A DNA stretch of 64,000 nt. It comes from Allacma fusca (taxonomy: Eukaryota > Arthropoda > Collembola > Symphypleona > Sminthuridae). The stretch lies in NCBI GenBank assembly GCA_947179485.1, contig OX359248.1:46200847-46264846 (forward strand). The letters are read 5' to 3'. Position 1 is the stretch's first letter. Every line of letters begins with the position of its first letter. The notes under the pieces were generated by a model, which saw only the letters and a program-made list of their open reading frames with translations, was not told where the DNA came from and searched no databases. A program made the position numbers and the translations under genes. Below, one piece after another: positions 36,391-51,300 of the stretch.

Positions 36391-39300
36391 TTAGTTAGGT
36401 ATAAGAAGTAGTGGATGGGCCAACAGGGCCGCCAAGACAATAGCCCATTGATACCAATGGGTAACACAGTTGGAACTGGAACCATTCGGCCCTCTCAGCT
36501 CCGCTTCAATAGCATTTCTCGTTAATTTAGCATCATTCCCTCGAATCCCTATAATTGCACGACGCTCCTCTTCCACATCCAGATTTGGACTCGCCACTCT
36601 CAAAATCCTTGTCATATGAACTTCGTACATTTGATTTGTGTCCTGAGGATCCCTCGAGACAGCCCTCCGCTTCCTTCCGTAACCTAATTGACCACTGCGA
36701 CAAGGCACCTGTTCGAAGGTAATTTACAAATAACACTTTATTACAGTAATAATATCAAAAACGAATGTTACATAATAATTATACAAAAAAGTTTTACTAT
36801 TTTAAAAATTTTATTGTACAAAAAAAACTACTCTAATAGCCATAGTGCTTTTAAAAAAAAGTGATATGATTACACAATGCAATAAAATCTGTCTAGGAAA
36901 ATACAAAGTACAGCTTACCCCTTCACAAGAGCCTAAGCACACGTTGACCGTTCCACGGAAGAGGATGAAGTTGCTATCAGGGAATTTGAAAGCCCGGAAC
37001 TTTGCCATTAGTAAATCCCCATCGTTGGTAATGAAATTTTCGAAGAGGTATGGATCCACGGAGCATCTAAACAGATGAAAAGATTATTTTATTTATTTGT
37101 TTTTTTGTCTCCTTTAGAGTTATCACAATTCCCTCAAATTTATTACAACTCTTCTGGTTTTTGAGTTATAAGACGCCGAAGCTTAAATGCAATAAGACAG
37201 GAATCGAGCTTGATGCATGTGCAAGATGACGCCTTGGCTCTTCGTTTCAGTTTGTCTCCGTCTATATACACTTGGTGTGTTACATTATAGGGGCAGTGAA
37301 AGTGGAACCTGTACCACAACGTGTGTAATCAAATCTATACAGTGGACAACCCCAAAGATTTATTACCCATTGAGAAGAATCACTTCAGACTGAGGTCCAG
37401 AGTCAGTGACTTCCAGCTGGGACACTAGGATTCCATAGATCTCCTTGCTCACCGAATCCAGGCTCACCTCCATAGTCAACGGGGAACCGGGCTGAACAAT
37501 CAATTCAGGCCCGATGAGATGTCCTTCCTGTCTCACGTACATAGACAACATCGGCTCCGGAGCCTTGTTCTCAATCTTCCTCTCAATGGTGATCGTCCTG
37601 TGCATAAATAATTACAATCCGAGTCAAAACAATGTGAGCAATCCCGGTCACGACTGTACAAGAGCATTACTTCACTTACACTCATGTCAGTAGTCATTCA
37701 TGTACATATGGCTATAGTAATAGTATTATATGTATTTGGAACCTCAGACATGTACAAGTCATTATAGGAAAGGACACCAACTTCACTCTTAAGGATTCTC
37801 CCACTCAGGAGTATGATATGATATGGGATGTACCCAAATCCAAGGATTATTTTATTACTCACAATAAACTTAATTTCTCCCAAGTCTGAAACTGACGACT
37901 GAGGAATTGTTCCTACAAGGGATGCAAAGAGATACAAGAGTGGAGAGTGTGCATTGTAAACCCGGAGAGCTGCAATGTAACCATCAGGGAAACAATCGCA
38001 AACGCATTATTACAGGGCGGAGATAGGATCTCTCAAATGAAAAGATGTAATGATACGGAATAAAGCTCCTGTCATTTTTTTTAATGAGGAGCAAACCTAT
38101 CCCCTCAACTTTTACACATCCATCTAAAATATAGAGCCAACCACTTGCGCTACCATTAACCCTAAAAAAAAATCATGTTCCATTTGTAATGCACGCAACT
38201 TTAGGAAAACAATGAAGCTCAGTGAGAGATGATACACTTTAAAAATAGATAAGTATAACCAGGTAAGTATACCAGTGGAAATGGAAACTAAAGATAAGTG
38301 CTTTACAAGGCATTCATAAAAGATAAAAGCCAATGGAGAGTTATACGACTTCTAAATTATGTACTTAACCTACTGTTCTAAACTGCACAAAAGGAAGCAT
38401 GGTCCTAGATCGGGGGAGGAAAAAAAAAGTCAGCCACGTTTTTTTAATTAGTTTTGAGCAGAAAATTCCCTTAAATTAAAATCCAAAGCCACCTGCTGAA
38501 TTGAATAAAATCCTGGTAAAGAGAAGACTCATTTTTTTTTGTAAACCATGCTATTGACCCACAAAGTCCGCATGCATTGGAGTCTAATGAGTATTTTACT
38601 GCAGGAAATGTACGCTACTTAAAAAAATTTATAAAAGGGCAGTCCTACAAAATATACACTAAAGCTTTTTTCAATTCCAAGCTGGGATTATCACTTTGCC
38701 CCCAAATAATCCTCCCTATTTTACTCGAGCATAAAGAGTAGCATTCATTAAAAGCCCCTGTATTGTATGTATGTATCTGCTAATCAAAGGAATTGCGCCT
38801 TTAATTCCTCCCAACAGCCTCAGTATCATATAGGAGAAAGACAGGACCATGTCATGCCATCCTCAAATTCTCATCTCTAATTGCTGTGGATGTCTACTGT
38901 TCATTAAAAACCAGGGGATACAAAAAAAATTGAGGAACTCCCATTTCCCCATGTAGTACATAACAGCCTGAGCTGTATTTGTTCCTGACTCTGAGGTACA
39001 CAGTGAGTAAAGTTTTTTGTAATGAAAAACGGATTTCTTGGTGGTGGCTTGTCCAAAAGATCCCATCAAGATTTCAATCTTCATCTCATCCGCAGCATTC
39101 CCAAAACATTCAGTTTACCCACAGGAAAAAACTGCAAATGTGCTTATAGATCCTACTTACTAAACACATAAATACATCTCTGCTCATCTTGTCACACTCT
39201 GCAATGCAACTCATTACTCACCCTTATGTTGCATTGTACTCGGGAATATTGCCTGTCCACGAACCCATGGACGACAAGGGAATTCCTCCAAGTCATATCC

Positions 39301-42300
39301 CTTCAGAGACGATCTTGTACATTTGAGTATTTGTTTAAATGAATTTTTTTTATAGGAGCTATTTATTTGTGTGCAAAAAGATAGAGTATGGGTATCTTTT
39401 ATAATTTCTTATTTACCACAAACAACAAAGCTACATCATTTTTTAATACTTGAGTGATGCTGTTATTGTTGTTGACAAAGAGCTTAATATTGAATTTTGT
39501 ATTAACGTCCTGGATCCCCATTTACCGCTATACACCATTCAGCTGAGTTTTGATAACCGCCTTAAATAACCTGATAATTTCCTTATTCCTTGTATGTGTG
39601 TAAACAGAGTAACCATGTGAGTAATTATGTTCTGTATCTACTACTCAAAATATTCAGGATACTCATCTCCGGTTCAAATCTGGCTTCACTTTAGCTATCT
39701 GTAGAACTGGATCTCTGTCTAAACCTTGAGTATATAGCCCTTGAATTAAATAGCAGTTAAGAAAAAAAATCTGCAGCCTCAGTCTTCAAATCCTTACTGA
39801 AAGGACTACTGTATAGATATAGGGAATAAGTCAAACATATGTAGGAAGGAGGATATATAATTTCATAACGTAATGTACATTAAAATTCCTTGACTGTGTG
39901 TGTACAAAAGACTCCAAAGAGAGTTGGAACACTCCCGCGGGTTCAACATTACAATCGTAAGGTCAAGGCATCCTGTTACTAGAATGTGGAAGGAAATGCT
40001 CTGCGACTCTGGGACCTTTAGTAAATGTATACTTTATGGTCCCATAAATTAGCTGTTTAGTTCTAATGAAATCATGCTTATTGCTTCAATGGAGAATATT
40101 AAGTCAGCCCTGAGTTCCAAAGGACTGTGCTGGTAATTTAATCAAAGTTGGGAGATGTGTCTTTTATTCAAGCCTAAGCATCATACATGGAGCCAGTGGA
40201 AGGAGTTAATAATCAGGGAGATAATGAAAGGCTCTTGTAAATGTTACAAGTTAAAAGGATTTGAGAATAAATTTATGTCACAATAACCGTGTATAATGTA
40301 TATATATGAGGAAAAGGTTAGGCTACGAAATCCAGAAGCATACTTCTTGTCCTCGTATATTAATTATAATATGAATAGGAAACAATGTAAGAAAAAAAGG
40401 GGGAAGGGGAAGGGAGCAACGGCTTAGTTTTGTTTCCACACAGGAGGAGGAACAAGGAACTGCACTTTCTGTTCAGAGGTGACTGGAATGATATTTACTA
40501 TTAAAAATGACATGGCGCAACTTCCCCCTAATAGTCGATAATTGTGACAGGGAGCTCTAAAATCAAATGACGAGGCTATTACGGAGAGAGAATAAATAAT
40601 AATAAAATTACCCTTTCATTCCCAATGAAAAAAGCTCATCAAAGTTATGCTTCTCTCAAGTTTATGACCAGAGTCCTCAACATCTACCCATCGTACTTGA
40701 GCTTGGAAAATATTCCTAATTGATCCTTGCTTTTTTTCCTGGATGCCAAAACATCCAGGGATTTATTAGGGCTAGGACTTAATAACAGATATAATTTACA
40801 CTGTGAAATCCATGTACACTCTCACAATGGACATTTCACGGGAAAATGAGCAAATGAAGCTACAGGAAATCAGATGCAAATGACATGCCCTCCCATCACA
40901 GGCTACTGTTTGACTCACCAACTTCTACATTTAATAGAACTTGCTCCTGCTTCCTACACTCCTACAGAGACGTGCATACTGGGACCAGGTGATATATCCC
41001 TCCGAAAAAAAGAATACTATGGTACTACCAGTTTCATTTAAATTACCAATGTAATTTGTCGAGCCTGTAAACTTGATTGAAGAATCACATTATTTTTTTT
41101 ATCAGGATTCCTTCCTATGTGTCTGTCCCTGCGTACTCATCCTTTCAGCAATTCACACCTTGAATTTTTGCATCCAAGAGGTCCCATAATTTTTCCCTAT
41201 GAGGCAAACATGACTATAGAGCTTAGTAATGGTACATCCGGAGCTTTGAATTCTTGTGGAGGTTTTAGTGGTGCTTGGGCTTTCAGGTGACATTCCAGAA
41301 TTGTAAATTCTGACATTATCATATTGCACTCTTGAAGGGTTTCAGATGTGCCGCCAAACTATTTGATGATGTCCTTTTTATCTTGTGTATTTCAGGAGGA
41401 GTGTATTGTTGTATATACATTTTTTTGTGTGTGCACACTTTACATTTCACTGTACAGGTCCACATTTTAAAGGAAGCCTTGTGGTCGTGGTCAGCTATGG
41501 ATTTATAGATCCAGAGTGGTCCTTTGAAAAGTGGAGGTTGTGGGAGACAATGAGTAATTAATGTAGAAAAAATATGCACGTGTGCAAATAAAAATCCTAA
41601 TGCAGCTCCTCTGTTTATCTCCTCGGCTCCTCTGTACTAGAGGAGCATAACAAAAGATCAGGCAGGAAGGAATGTCTGTTGGAAGCGGTATCTTTTCGGC
41701 AGGGAATTGCTTCTTATCGTCAGGAGGGAGATGCTAATGTGTTTCTTATTATTGCCCCTCCGTCCAGGTATTGTGGTGCAATGTGCATTACTGAACACTA
41801 CATGTTTTAGAGCCTCAGCGGAGGCTCTCACCGCCAGATTTTAATCCTTGACAATTACCACGTGGACGCTATTGACCCTGACAATGCTAAAGTCAGTCCC
41901 TGAAAACTCCGGTGTTACTTTAAAGCAATGAACAAAGTGCTACAGAATCAATCTGAGTCACAATTATTGTATTTCAAACAATATAGAAAAACATGTTACA
42001 GTTCCTAGCAAGGCCGGAGTTAAAAAAAACGTAAGCCCAATAGATACACATCCTCGAGTGTAAGAAACGAAACTAAATATTGAATTTGATTGAAAGCATC
42101 GGTAAAAATACGTGAGGACAAACATATGTGCAAACCTTTCAAGAAAACAAATAGTGTATGCCTTGAATTGATGGTAATGTAATCAATACGTTCAGAAATG
42201 GTATTTTTGGCTTTCAAATTATTCTGCAGATCTGCGTTCTCTCCCTCACAAATACAAAATCTCATCATAGAATACATCTCTACTCTCATATGCATTAATC

Positions 42301-45300
42301 CTCAATCTGCAGATGGTTATGGGAGATTCCATCTCCTGCAATTATAGGACATTGGCCAGTTTAAGGAAATTAATATAAAAAATTACAGAAACTTAGAAAG
42401 CACTCTTCGTTATTTCCCAGCAAGTAGTTCTTCTAAGAGGAAAAATCTTCTTCCCCTGATTTATTGTTGTAACCTGAGACGGCAATGTATGCGGGTAGAC
42501 ATAGCGGATGAGCAAATATCACACCATATCCGTCAATGTGAACAATAGAAAACTCGTTAAAATACATAGCCCCACAGAACACGTGCTTTCATTAAACTTA
42601 ACGAGAGATTTATGCCCCACTCGGATTAGACTTGCAGATGAGATGAGAGAGGGAAACGTATCCCCTTCCACAATATGCTTACAATTTCAGGTCCATTAAT
42701 TCTCGATTCCAGCATAAGAGCATCGACACTTTGGAATGTCATAAGGCATTTCCCTAATGCTATAAGGCTATCCTGACTCCTCAATCCCAAGAGCCCACAA
42801 CTTACTCACCATTCTTCATTTTTCTTTAATGAGATAATGCTGAATTGCAAAAATGGGGTAACGAAGCACAAGGGGGGAATCAAGAGTCTGTCAAGGGACA
42901 GGACTTTCCTCGGATGTCAGAGATTAGAACGCAGAGGGTCTTCACAGGTGACAATATTAACACATAGACAGTTCTCATGTGACAGCTCAAGTATGTCCTG
43001 GTAATGTTTAGACAGTCCTAAGTAGACAAGACCTGACATCCAAAGCTAAGAACATACTATCATCAGGAGAGTATACTGTGTCCTCTCTTTATTACAGCAC
43101 CCCAGAGAAATGTAATTCTATAAGTCCTTACAGAGATTTTTTAAAATTGGCGTAACGATCTATATAGGATCCAAACAGATTTGTCCTCTAGAGACAGGAC
43201 TCCTTAAAGGGGGTCCCTAATAGCGAAAAGTCCCTGTACAAAACTACTCTCGTATAATATTCCGCAAGCCACGAAGTGTGCAGGCTTCATCTGATTGAAT
43301 AGACTTGTCTTGAAAATGTAAAGGATAAAAAAGAAACATTTAAATTAACATACTCAGGCTCTTGAAATCCAGCAGGTAGAACATCCCGTTTTTCTCTGAC
43401 AGTGGAATTCAGGTGATTTCCATCCAACTGTGGCATTGCCGGAGACTCAAGCTGACACTTGACAAGGACTTGGTATTCCTCTTCCTTCCCTCCATCCTCC
43501 TGAACAAGTATGACCACGCGGTTGTAAAAAGTTCTTGTTCCCTGGATGTGGAAAAAAAAAAGAAAATCATAAAAATAATTACAACAATGAACCCACAACA
43601 GGACGACTACATATAAGTTCTCTCAGGAAGGAACAAACATACATAGGAAAACCTCAGACTCACAGCTCCTCATAAGTATTTAAACATTTGGGAGACAGAC
43701 AGAAATATCCCATAGGAATCTCACAAGAAATTTGTAACACAAGCAGCTCATTTGGGGCACGCAAGCACATTAGATGAAAACTCCAAATCCAGCTGACAAA
43801 ATACATTCTTGTTTCATTTACTACAATAATATATTAAGTACCATTTGCACAAATGGGGTTTCGTTTTCTCTCCATGCCTAATTCATGGCTTCATGTCCGT
43901 CCGACTGAGAAACTCCATTGAAGTGGTGTCTATTCAGAATTGTAAATTCTACACATAAAGGTATCTATACATATGACTCAGACTGTATGAGCAGTGATAG
44001 ACACCTTGCATGTTGTCTATTAGAAGAGTCTTCATAGTGTGAGCTCCTATGTACATATAAACATCTGCACACAGGACTATATCTTTTTTGAAACAACTTG
44101 ATAGACACAAGGGGTATCTATATGAAATGCTCAGAGCTGTCAGAGAACCAGAGGAAATTAGTCACACATCCTAATACCATCTGAAAGCCAAACGCTTATT
44201 ACATACATTTGATGTTTAAATCCAGCGGAGAATTTTGTATTTTTATAGCTCAACGACATCACGAACACGACTACCTCATTATCCCATTGCATAGTGCTCG
44301 TTATACGGGGAGGAACAAGTGCCTAAATACCATAACAACATCACTTTTGGAGCCTCCGAGAGCAACAACAGGAATTAACAATGTAAAATTACGAATGTCT
44401 CCTGTCTCCCATATATTTTCCCATGCGAACACATCACACACACACACTACATAGCCATAGCCACCATAGTCTCTCCCAGTAGTCATCGTAAGTCTCACAA
44501 TTTCATGGATTTTCACCTGATCAAGACAACCACCTCACAAATTTGCCAGTTCCAACGAGCCATGCCTAGTGTAGATACTTGGAGTCTATACTCTTTCTGC
44601 AAGATCATCCCAAAAGGAACAAAATTTCCCTCTAAAATCCCAGGCTCTTACAGTAGGGGAAAATATAACATTGCTATGATTTCTAATATGACCAAAAATT
44701 CTGGGGCTGCCCAAATAAAAGGACTTTTATAGTTGGATTTTTCAAGGTAGAGCATCCTCTATATGCCAGATCTTTTTGTCTTTGGAGCATTCACAAAAAT
44801 GTAAATTATGGCCTTTGTATTGTCACCGTCCCTATCTTTGACTATCAATCTCTGTAAATAACGTCAGCTTTATTGGCTGGGCTCGTTCTCAAGATTTGAT
44901 CATCCCAGATTTACTCTCTGGAAAATTAGTAACTGTGACTTTTTATAGGTTTGAGCATTTACAGCTTTAATTGATTAATTGTAATGGCTCTGACTATATA
45001 GGCTATTACTATAATTGAATTTAATACAATAAAACGGACAATACGAACGGAACATATGGTGGAATGAGTTCTAGAAACGTACGCTCAAATAAACTTGTAC
45101 ATATTTAGAGTGGAAATAATAGCGTTCACAATTTCAAGGAGTTGATTTAGATTCGAAGAAGACATAATTACATACTTTAAAATAATTATTACAGTTAAAT
45201 CAAATATTGACAGAAGTCTGTTCAGAATGCACTGGTTCATTTCCTACTATCTATATGTTTCACAGAAATGTGCATCCTGATGCTAATGAATTTTAAAAAA

Positions 45301-48300
45301 AACGAAGCAATGATATATGTGCGTGCTATTTGTGTGACACCCAGTTTCAATTCATAACGTATCCGAAGTCACACCGACAATAAGGATCTCCCCTGCCCCT
45401 TGACATATTCGTATATCGACATCCGAGTGCAATAATTCCATTATTGTTATTTTCCTCCTGAACTATATGTATAACTATAACTAGAACAAGGGATTTGATC
45501 TAAATCCGACCACATTGTGAGGAGCCAGTTTGAAGGTATCTACACCGGAAATGAAACTCTATTTATATGAGGATATTGTATGTAAACAAAGGGGATTAAA
45601 GGCCTCGGAGGAATTGTTCATGGATGCTAACCTTATCGAAACTTCCAGCACGCCTTGTTGTAATTAGAAAAATAATAAATTCTATTCACGGCTTGCCTTT
45701 CTCACACATATGTGACATGGAGGTAGAGACTCCCATGCTAAATCATTGGTTCACATTATCCCTCTGGTTTAGATTTTTTTAAACCACAACAATTTGCAAA
45801 TAGGGGGAATCTTGTCGGTTCATGTCCCACTCATTGTTACACAATTCAATGCTAAATAAACCAAAGTTTGCTCTCCTGTCCCAACCATATACATATGGTT
45901 CTTGTACAGGCATAGTTACCATCGGATTTGTACACGGTGCTCGAAAAACAATGAAGCATATGTGTTTGTATTGCCTCCTATTTCCCTGTGGTTTTCCACA
46001 TGGGATAAAGGATTTGCTACTGCTTCTTTTGAAACGAGGCCACTCATTACCTACATGTACCATCTGAGCCAGATCCCCTACTCCAGTTTGATGACCGAAG
46101 ATCAAAATTGTGACAAACAATGAAGTCAATATAAATTCTCAAGACAAATGAAGCATACCGAAAGGCCGGATACAATGGGTCGAATTTTTTTTTCTACAAA
46201 ATACGCACTCCTCCTTGGAAGAATAAATGATAGATTTTCCTTCAAAATACCCCTCCAAAAAAATATATAATTATGTAAGAGGCAAAAAACGGCACGCGAG
46301 TGTAACTGCAAAAGCTAACGTCACAAATTTATTAACTGTTCCTTCCCATGTATCCCCGTCCATAAGGGCATGGAATGGTACAAGATACACATAGATACAT
46401 ATGTGAGATTGGTAGGATAGATTTTTTCCCTTGAAAAAAAAATATTCCTTCTCCGCAAGATTCCCAAGGAGACATAAAGTAACGAAGGGAATTGTCAAAA
46501 ACCCGTAGTCATAAATAAAGCAGGGCCTTTATTTATGACTCCGCTGACTTTATCACAGTCGTATTAATGATCTGCGAAGTTCATGTTTAAAAACATTCAA
46601 GGAGCATTTAGGTAGCAAAAGGACTATGAGCTTTCATGCTGTACAAATGAAGCTCTGCCTAATAGAAACCACCGGATTGTCTAGTACTTTTTTTTCTTCT
46701 TCTTGTAAATTCCCAATACACTCTCCATCCCAAGTACTATAAAACTAATGGAATACAAATAAGGTACATTTGGTCTCAAGTGACTTGAGGTTCTTCTCCA
46801 TAAAAATGAATTCACATGGTTAGGATAATTACGAAAAGGCTCATTGGAGCTGAATTTGCCAATTACTTGTAATTCAGGTTTCCTACATTGTAGTGTCAGA
46901 ATTTTTTCTCCTCAAGCTTTAATGAGCTGCATATAGTAGTGTACTGAGGGAAATACAATGTTCTGTAAAAGTCCCAACTTTTTTCTCGGTGTCAGTCAGC
47001 AGCACTCAAGACTCTTGGAACAAGGTGAATGATATTTGGCTTTTAAAAATCAGGAAGCAGGGGTCAATATATGCAAGTAAAATTATTACTGATAATAGTA
47101 CGCACCTATGTATGTCTTTCCCCAAGTAAATAAATACAACTGCTCCTAATACTATTGTAGTGCAGGCATCCAAGCCATCCTCAGAATCCTGTAGGGAAGG
47201 CTGAAGACCGTATGAGACATTATGCATAATATTACGAACACACAATTATATATAACAGGGTGATTCCCCCAATGACAATTCCAATCGGTTGGGTAGGACA
47301 GGGCACATTAGAGTAAATAAGTATCTTGTTGACAACATTTCCGACAAATATTTGATGAGGAGATAAGGAATTCACAAGGACATACATACTCCTTGAAATT
47401 AAATACCAGTCGTTGAAGTCTCAGAAAATATTTAAAGTTTTTTTTCTGTCACCGTCGTCGTTGTTGTCATTCCCCGAGATTATGGGAATGCAAAGTGTTA
47501 AGAATTTATTCGGTCTCTCCTCCAACATACCTCTCAGGAATCAATATACCGCTACTTAAAGTCTTGTACTCACATAGAGAGAGATGGAAAAATCAACATG
47601 TCATTTTCCCCAGTGAACTAACAGGTTGTCGAACACGAGAGAGCACTATCTTATCCCCAAGGTACCTGGCATGACGGATGAATTCCATTATCCGATTATT
47701 GATTGGGAAACCTTTCTCGTAGCAGCCTGACCGATTAATGAGCTCAAATTAAAACTGACTCGGCTCCGTCTTCCCGACCCCTCCAGTATATATATATATA
47801 TAGATATTTACAGGTAATTTACAAAATACTAACCATAGGTAAACATCCTTAGGATTACTAATGCAGGGAGAGTCCTGCCGGGATCAAAGTATTTAATATT
47901 TATGAGGCTTACTGTACTCCAGCAAAAATCATGGGAATTCGCAGGGATGTTAGCATGCAAAAAAGTCCCCACTTTTCCTCTTGGAAAGTCATTGGAATTA
48001 AAAGTTTTCCTCTCTTTTTGCAACTGAGGGGGGGGGGGAAGATATCAAGCCAAAGGTAACATTACTTTTATTGATGGTTCCTCCTATGTATTTTTCTCCC
48101 AACAGATACACCTCTAGCCCGTACATACTCAGCTCACCATGGGACATACCTACATATACCTATAGTCGTCGTAGCTTGAGCAAGACTTTATAGTATCTAG
48201 ATATATTCGCACGACGGAACTCTACGGACGGTCGTCTCGGCAGCTGTTTCCCCATCAATAATGACATAATCAAGAAGAAAAGAAGTGAAAAACGTGGAGG

Positions 48301-51300
48301 GACCGAGGGAAATATAATTTAGTTATCTATCAAAAAGTAGACAGCTAGGCAAGTGGATACACACAAACGACTCAATCCCGTATGGTATCCATTAAAGTAC
48401 AAGCACTTTTTATATTCCTGAGAGCTCACAATTGTTTCTACTCGAGACAGTCAGTCCTGCGTAATATTCCTCCACAGAGCTCTCATTACAATGACGACTG
48501 ATAAGGTGTGAAATCTCTCTTGACCGAGCACATGCAATAATCGGTAATGGTGGAAAAACACGTAGGTTCAACAGTGTGTGTGTACACACTCATTTAATAA
48601 TTATGTACACACTGAGCTCCGTTCACTACTCCATGGATGCGTTAGCTGCTAACCAATTGTATACATATAAATATAAATGTTGTCCGAAGAGTCAGTCGCC
48701 GCCCTGTCCCCTATCTTCGACAGGATCTTCGCACTTTATGCATACCAGCAAACTTACACATAAATAAATAATCATATCATTACCATTCCTTGTGCAAATC
48801 CTGATGTACATAGATACTTTTGCTCCTCCGAACCCTCCATTGTTTACTTATGGAATTATCATAAATGCAAACTTTTTTTGAATGTATGCCCAGCCTTTGC
48901 AACTAACTTGCTTGGGATTGTCTTCAGACCAAAAGTCTGTAGATTTTTGCAGTGTGAATTTCCCTTGTGTACAAATAAAATGCATTATGTACACTGTATA
49001 CACCTATAAGCTTAGTCCACTTGCTCTATGACAGGACTCCTTGTATACCCCCAAAATGTGACGACTGTCTCCTAGCTCCCATCATAAAATAACATTGTTG
49101 TAAATGGTACTGTGCTCCAATGTTTTTTGTCCGTGAAGGAAAATTTCCCTTGTCAGAGGTTATCTTACAAGGAGAGCCCACTGTATGTAAACAGCAGGTA
49201 GTAAATCAAATACGTGAACCCACAGCATCTCTTGTGTACACAACACATGAAGATATATACATAGATATAAACACATTGCCCAAGCCGCATATATGCACTC
49301 AAAGAGAATCAGACAAATACATTTTCCAGACACTATTCCCTGTCCATCATATATGCATGGGGGCTCGGTCCCGCTTAAGATACAGAACTGAACTGCTCAA
49401 GTGACAGAGGAACATGGGAAATGTGTGTACACAGGGAAGACGGCCAGAGCCTCATATTTATGAAGATGGACTCTCTGTCTCTACACCGAGATAATCATAA
49501 GCAGTTCGGAAATATGTACGTGACGGCCTGAGTGATGAGAGAATAAGTCGAAACCACACAATCTTCTGGGATAATCTCACAAAATAATTTCAAATGGTGG
49601 GAACGTCGTATCAATTAGGTGAAACCGCGGGGAGAACAATAACGGAGAATATCGCACGCCAAAATCCAAATGAGCACGCACACCGAGACTGCAGCAGAAT
49701 AGAGAGGGGTGAGGAGATGGAATCGTACTACGACCATTATTACACACACACACACACTAAACAATCCACACATTATTACAGTTTACGTTGGAGAGAGAAT
49801 TGGGCTCTAGCTTACCGTTAACTTGTTGAGGATCTGCGTGGTTCCACACCGGTAAAAGTCTTTTAGAGCCAGGCGGAATTGAAGGTGAGACTCCTCAATG
49901 TACTCTGGTCGACACGACGCATCTATAGTTATAATTGCATCAAAGAATAGCAAACATTTTAGACAGATTTACTCACGGGATTAATTTCTTCTTATCCTAC
50001 CTCTTATTTCCCCCACCTCTTACAAAATAGTAGCTAGAAATCTCCATCCCTCTGCACTCTCTAGTAGAGCCCTTCATACGCCCAGAGTCATTACAAATGA
50101 GCATTACTACATACCTAATCAGCTCCTACGGAAATTTTCATTCATATAAGTAAATTTACACAGGATGAAACGAAAAAAAAAACATGATGAGTTGTAATTT
50201 CTCAATAAACTACATGAAACTTCCAAGTCCTGACGAGTATAGTTCAAAATTCTACATGAGAATTTACAACCCAAAGTTCTGACAGCCATTTAGTACCATA
50301 TCCGCGACCTGTACTTACACAATTCTGTAGACTGTACTGGACTGTCATACACAATGGGAACTTATATGTAGGCTGATTTTATTGGGTCATAGTTGTCTAC
50401 AGAAAAAAATATTAATCCTTCGTACACCGACTCCTTGGCAGGAAATGTTGCGGGGTCTAATGAGCCCTCGGGTTAGTTCTCATTTCAATCACAGTCATAA
50501 CAATAAGTGTTACTTCGTTAAATAGTAATCAAGGTGGGATTATCAATGGTAAATTAATAACAAAAGTACGGAGTCCGCACACAGTCATTTAACCCTCCAA
50601 CCATTGACTCAGAGCTAATAACAATATTGTACCATTAATTATACGGAAGGTCTCCCTAGCTATACACACATGATATTACAGTAGGAGGGATTGGAGAGGG
50701 AAAAAATGGTGAAAAAAACTCTGCGGTCTTGGTTTGTATATATTTATTCCTAATGATTTATTTTCCATTGTCCTTGTTTGTACTCACACACACTCACACA
50801 CTCACACACACTCACATATACACACGTGAGGATAAAATCTACAAAAATTATAACCGTACTGACATGTCTTCAAAACTGACTTCTCCTGCCTTTTTTATGC
50901 ACATATAAGTACCCCTCAACACTATACTCACGGCCCCAGTAATTGTATATCTGTGAGCACACATAGCCTCCCCCCATGTGATTGAGATGAAGGGAATAAG
51001 ACAAAGCGGAGAAGACATGACGAATGAAATTATTTACGGTCCAATTCCCTCTCGTCTTACCCCCGCAAAATTACATAAACACAAAAATCCCACAACTGAC
51101 CAAATCATGGTCTGTTCCACTGCCATACAGTGTTTAATGTGTAGTCAAAACTTTGGACTCAAAAGGAGAATTCCACACTAAATTCCCAATAAACATCAAC
51201 AATTTTCTCTGACAGTGCCATAAGCTGTGGCTGTATGGGATTGTGATCACATCTCTCCTCTGTCGCTTTCAGGGAAAGAAGAAATTACTCAGGAAAAAAT

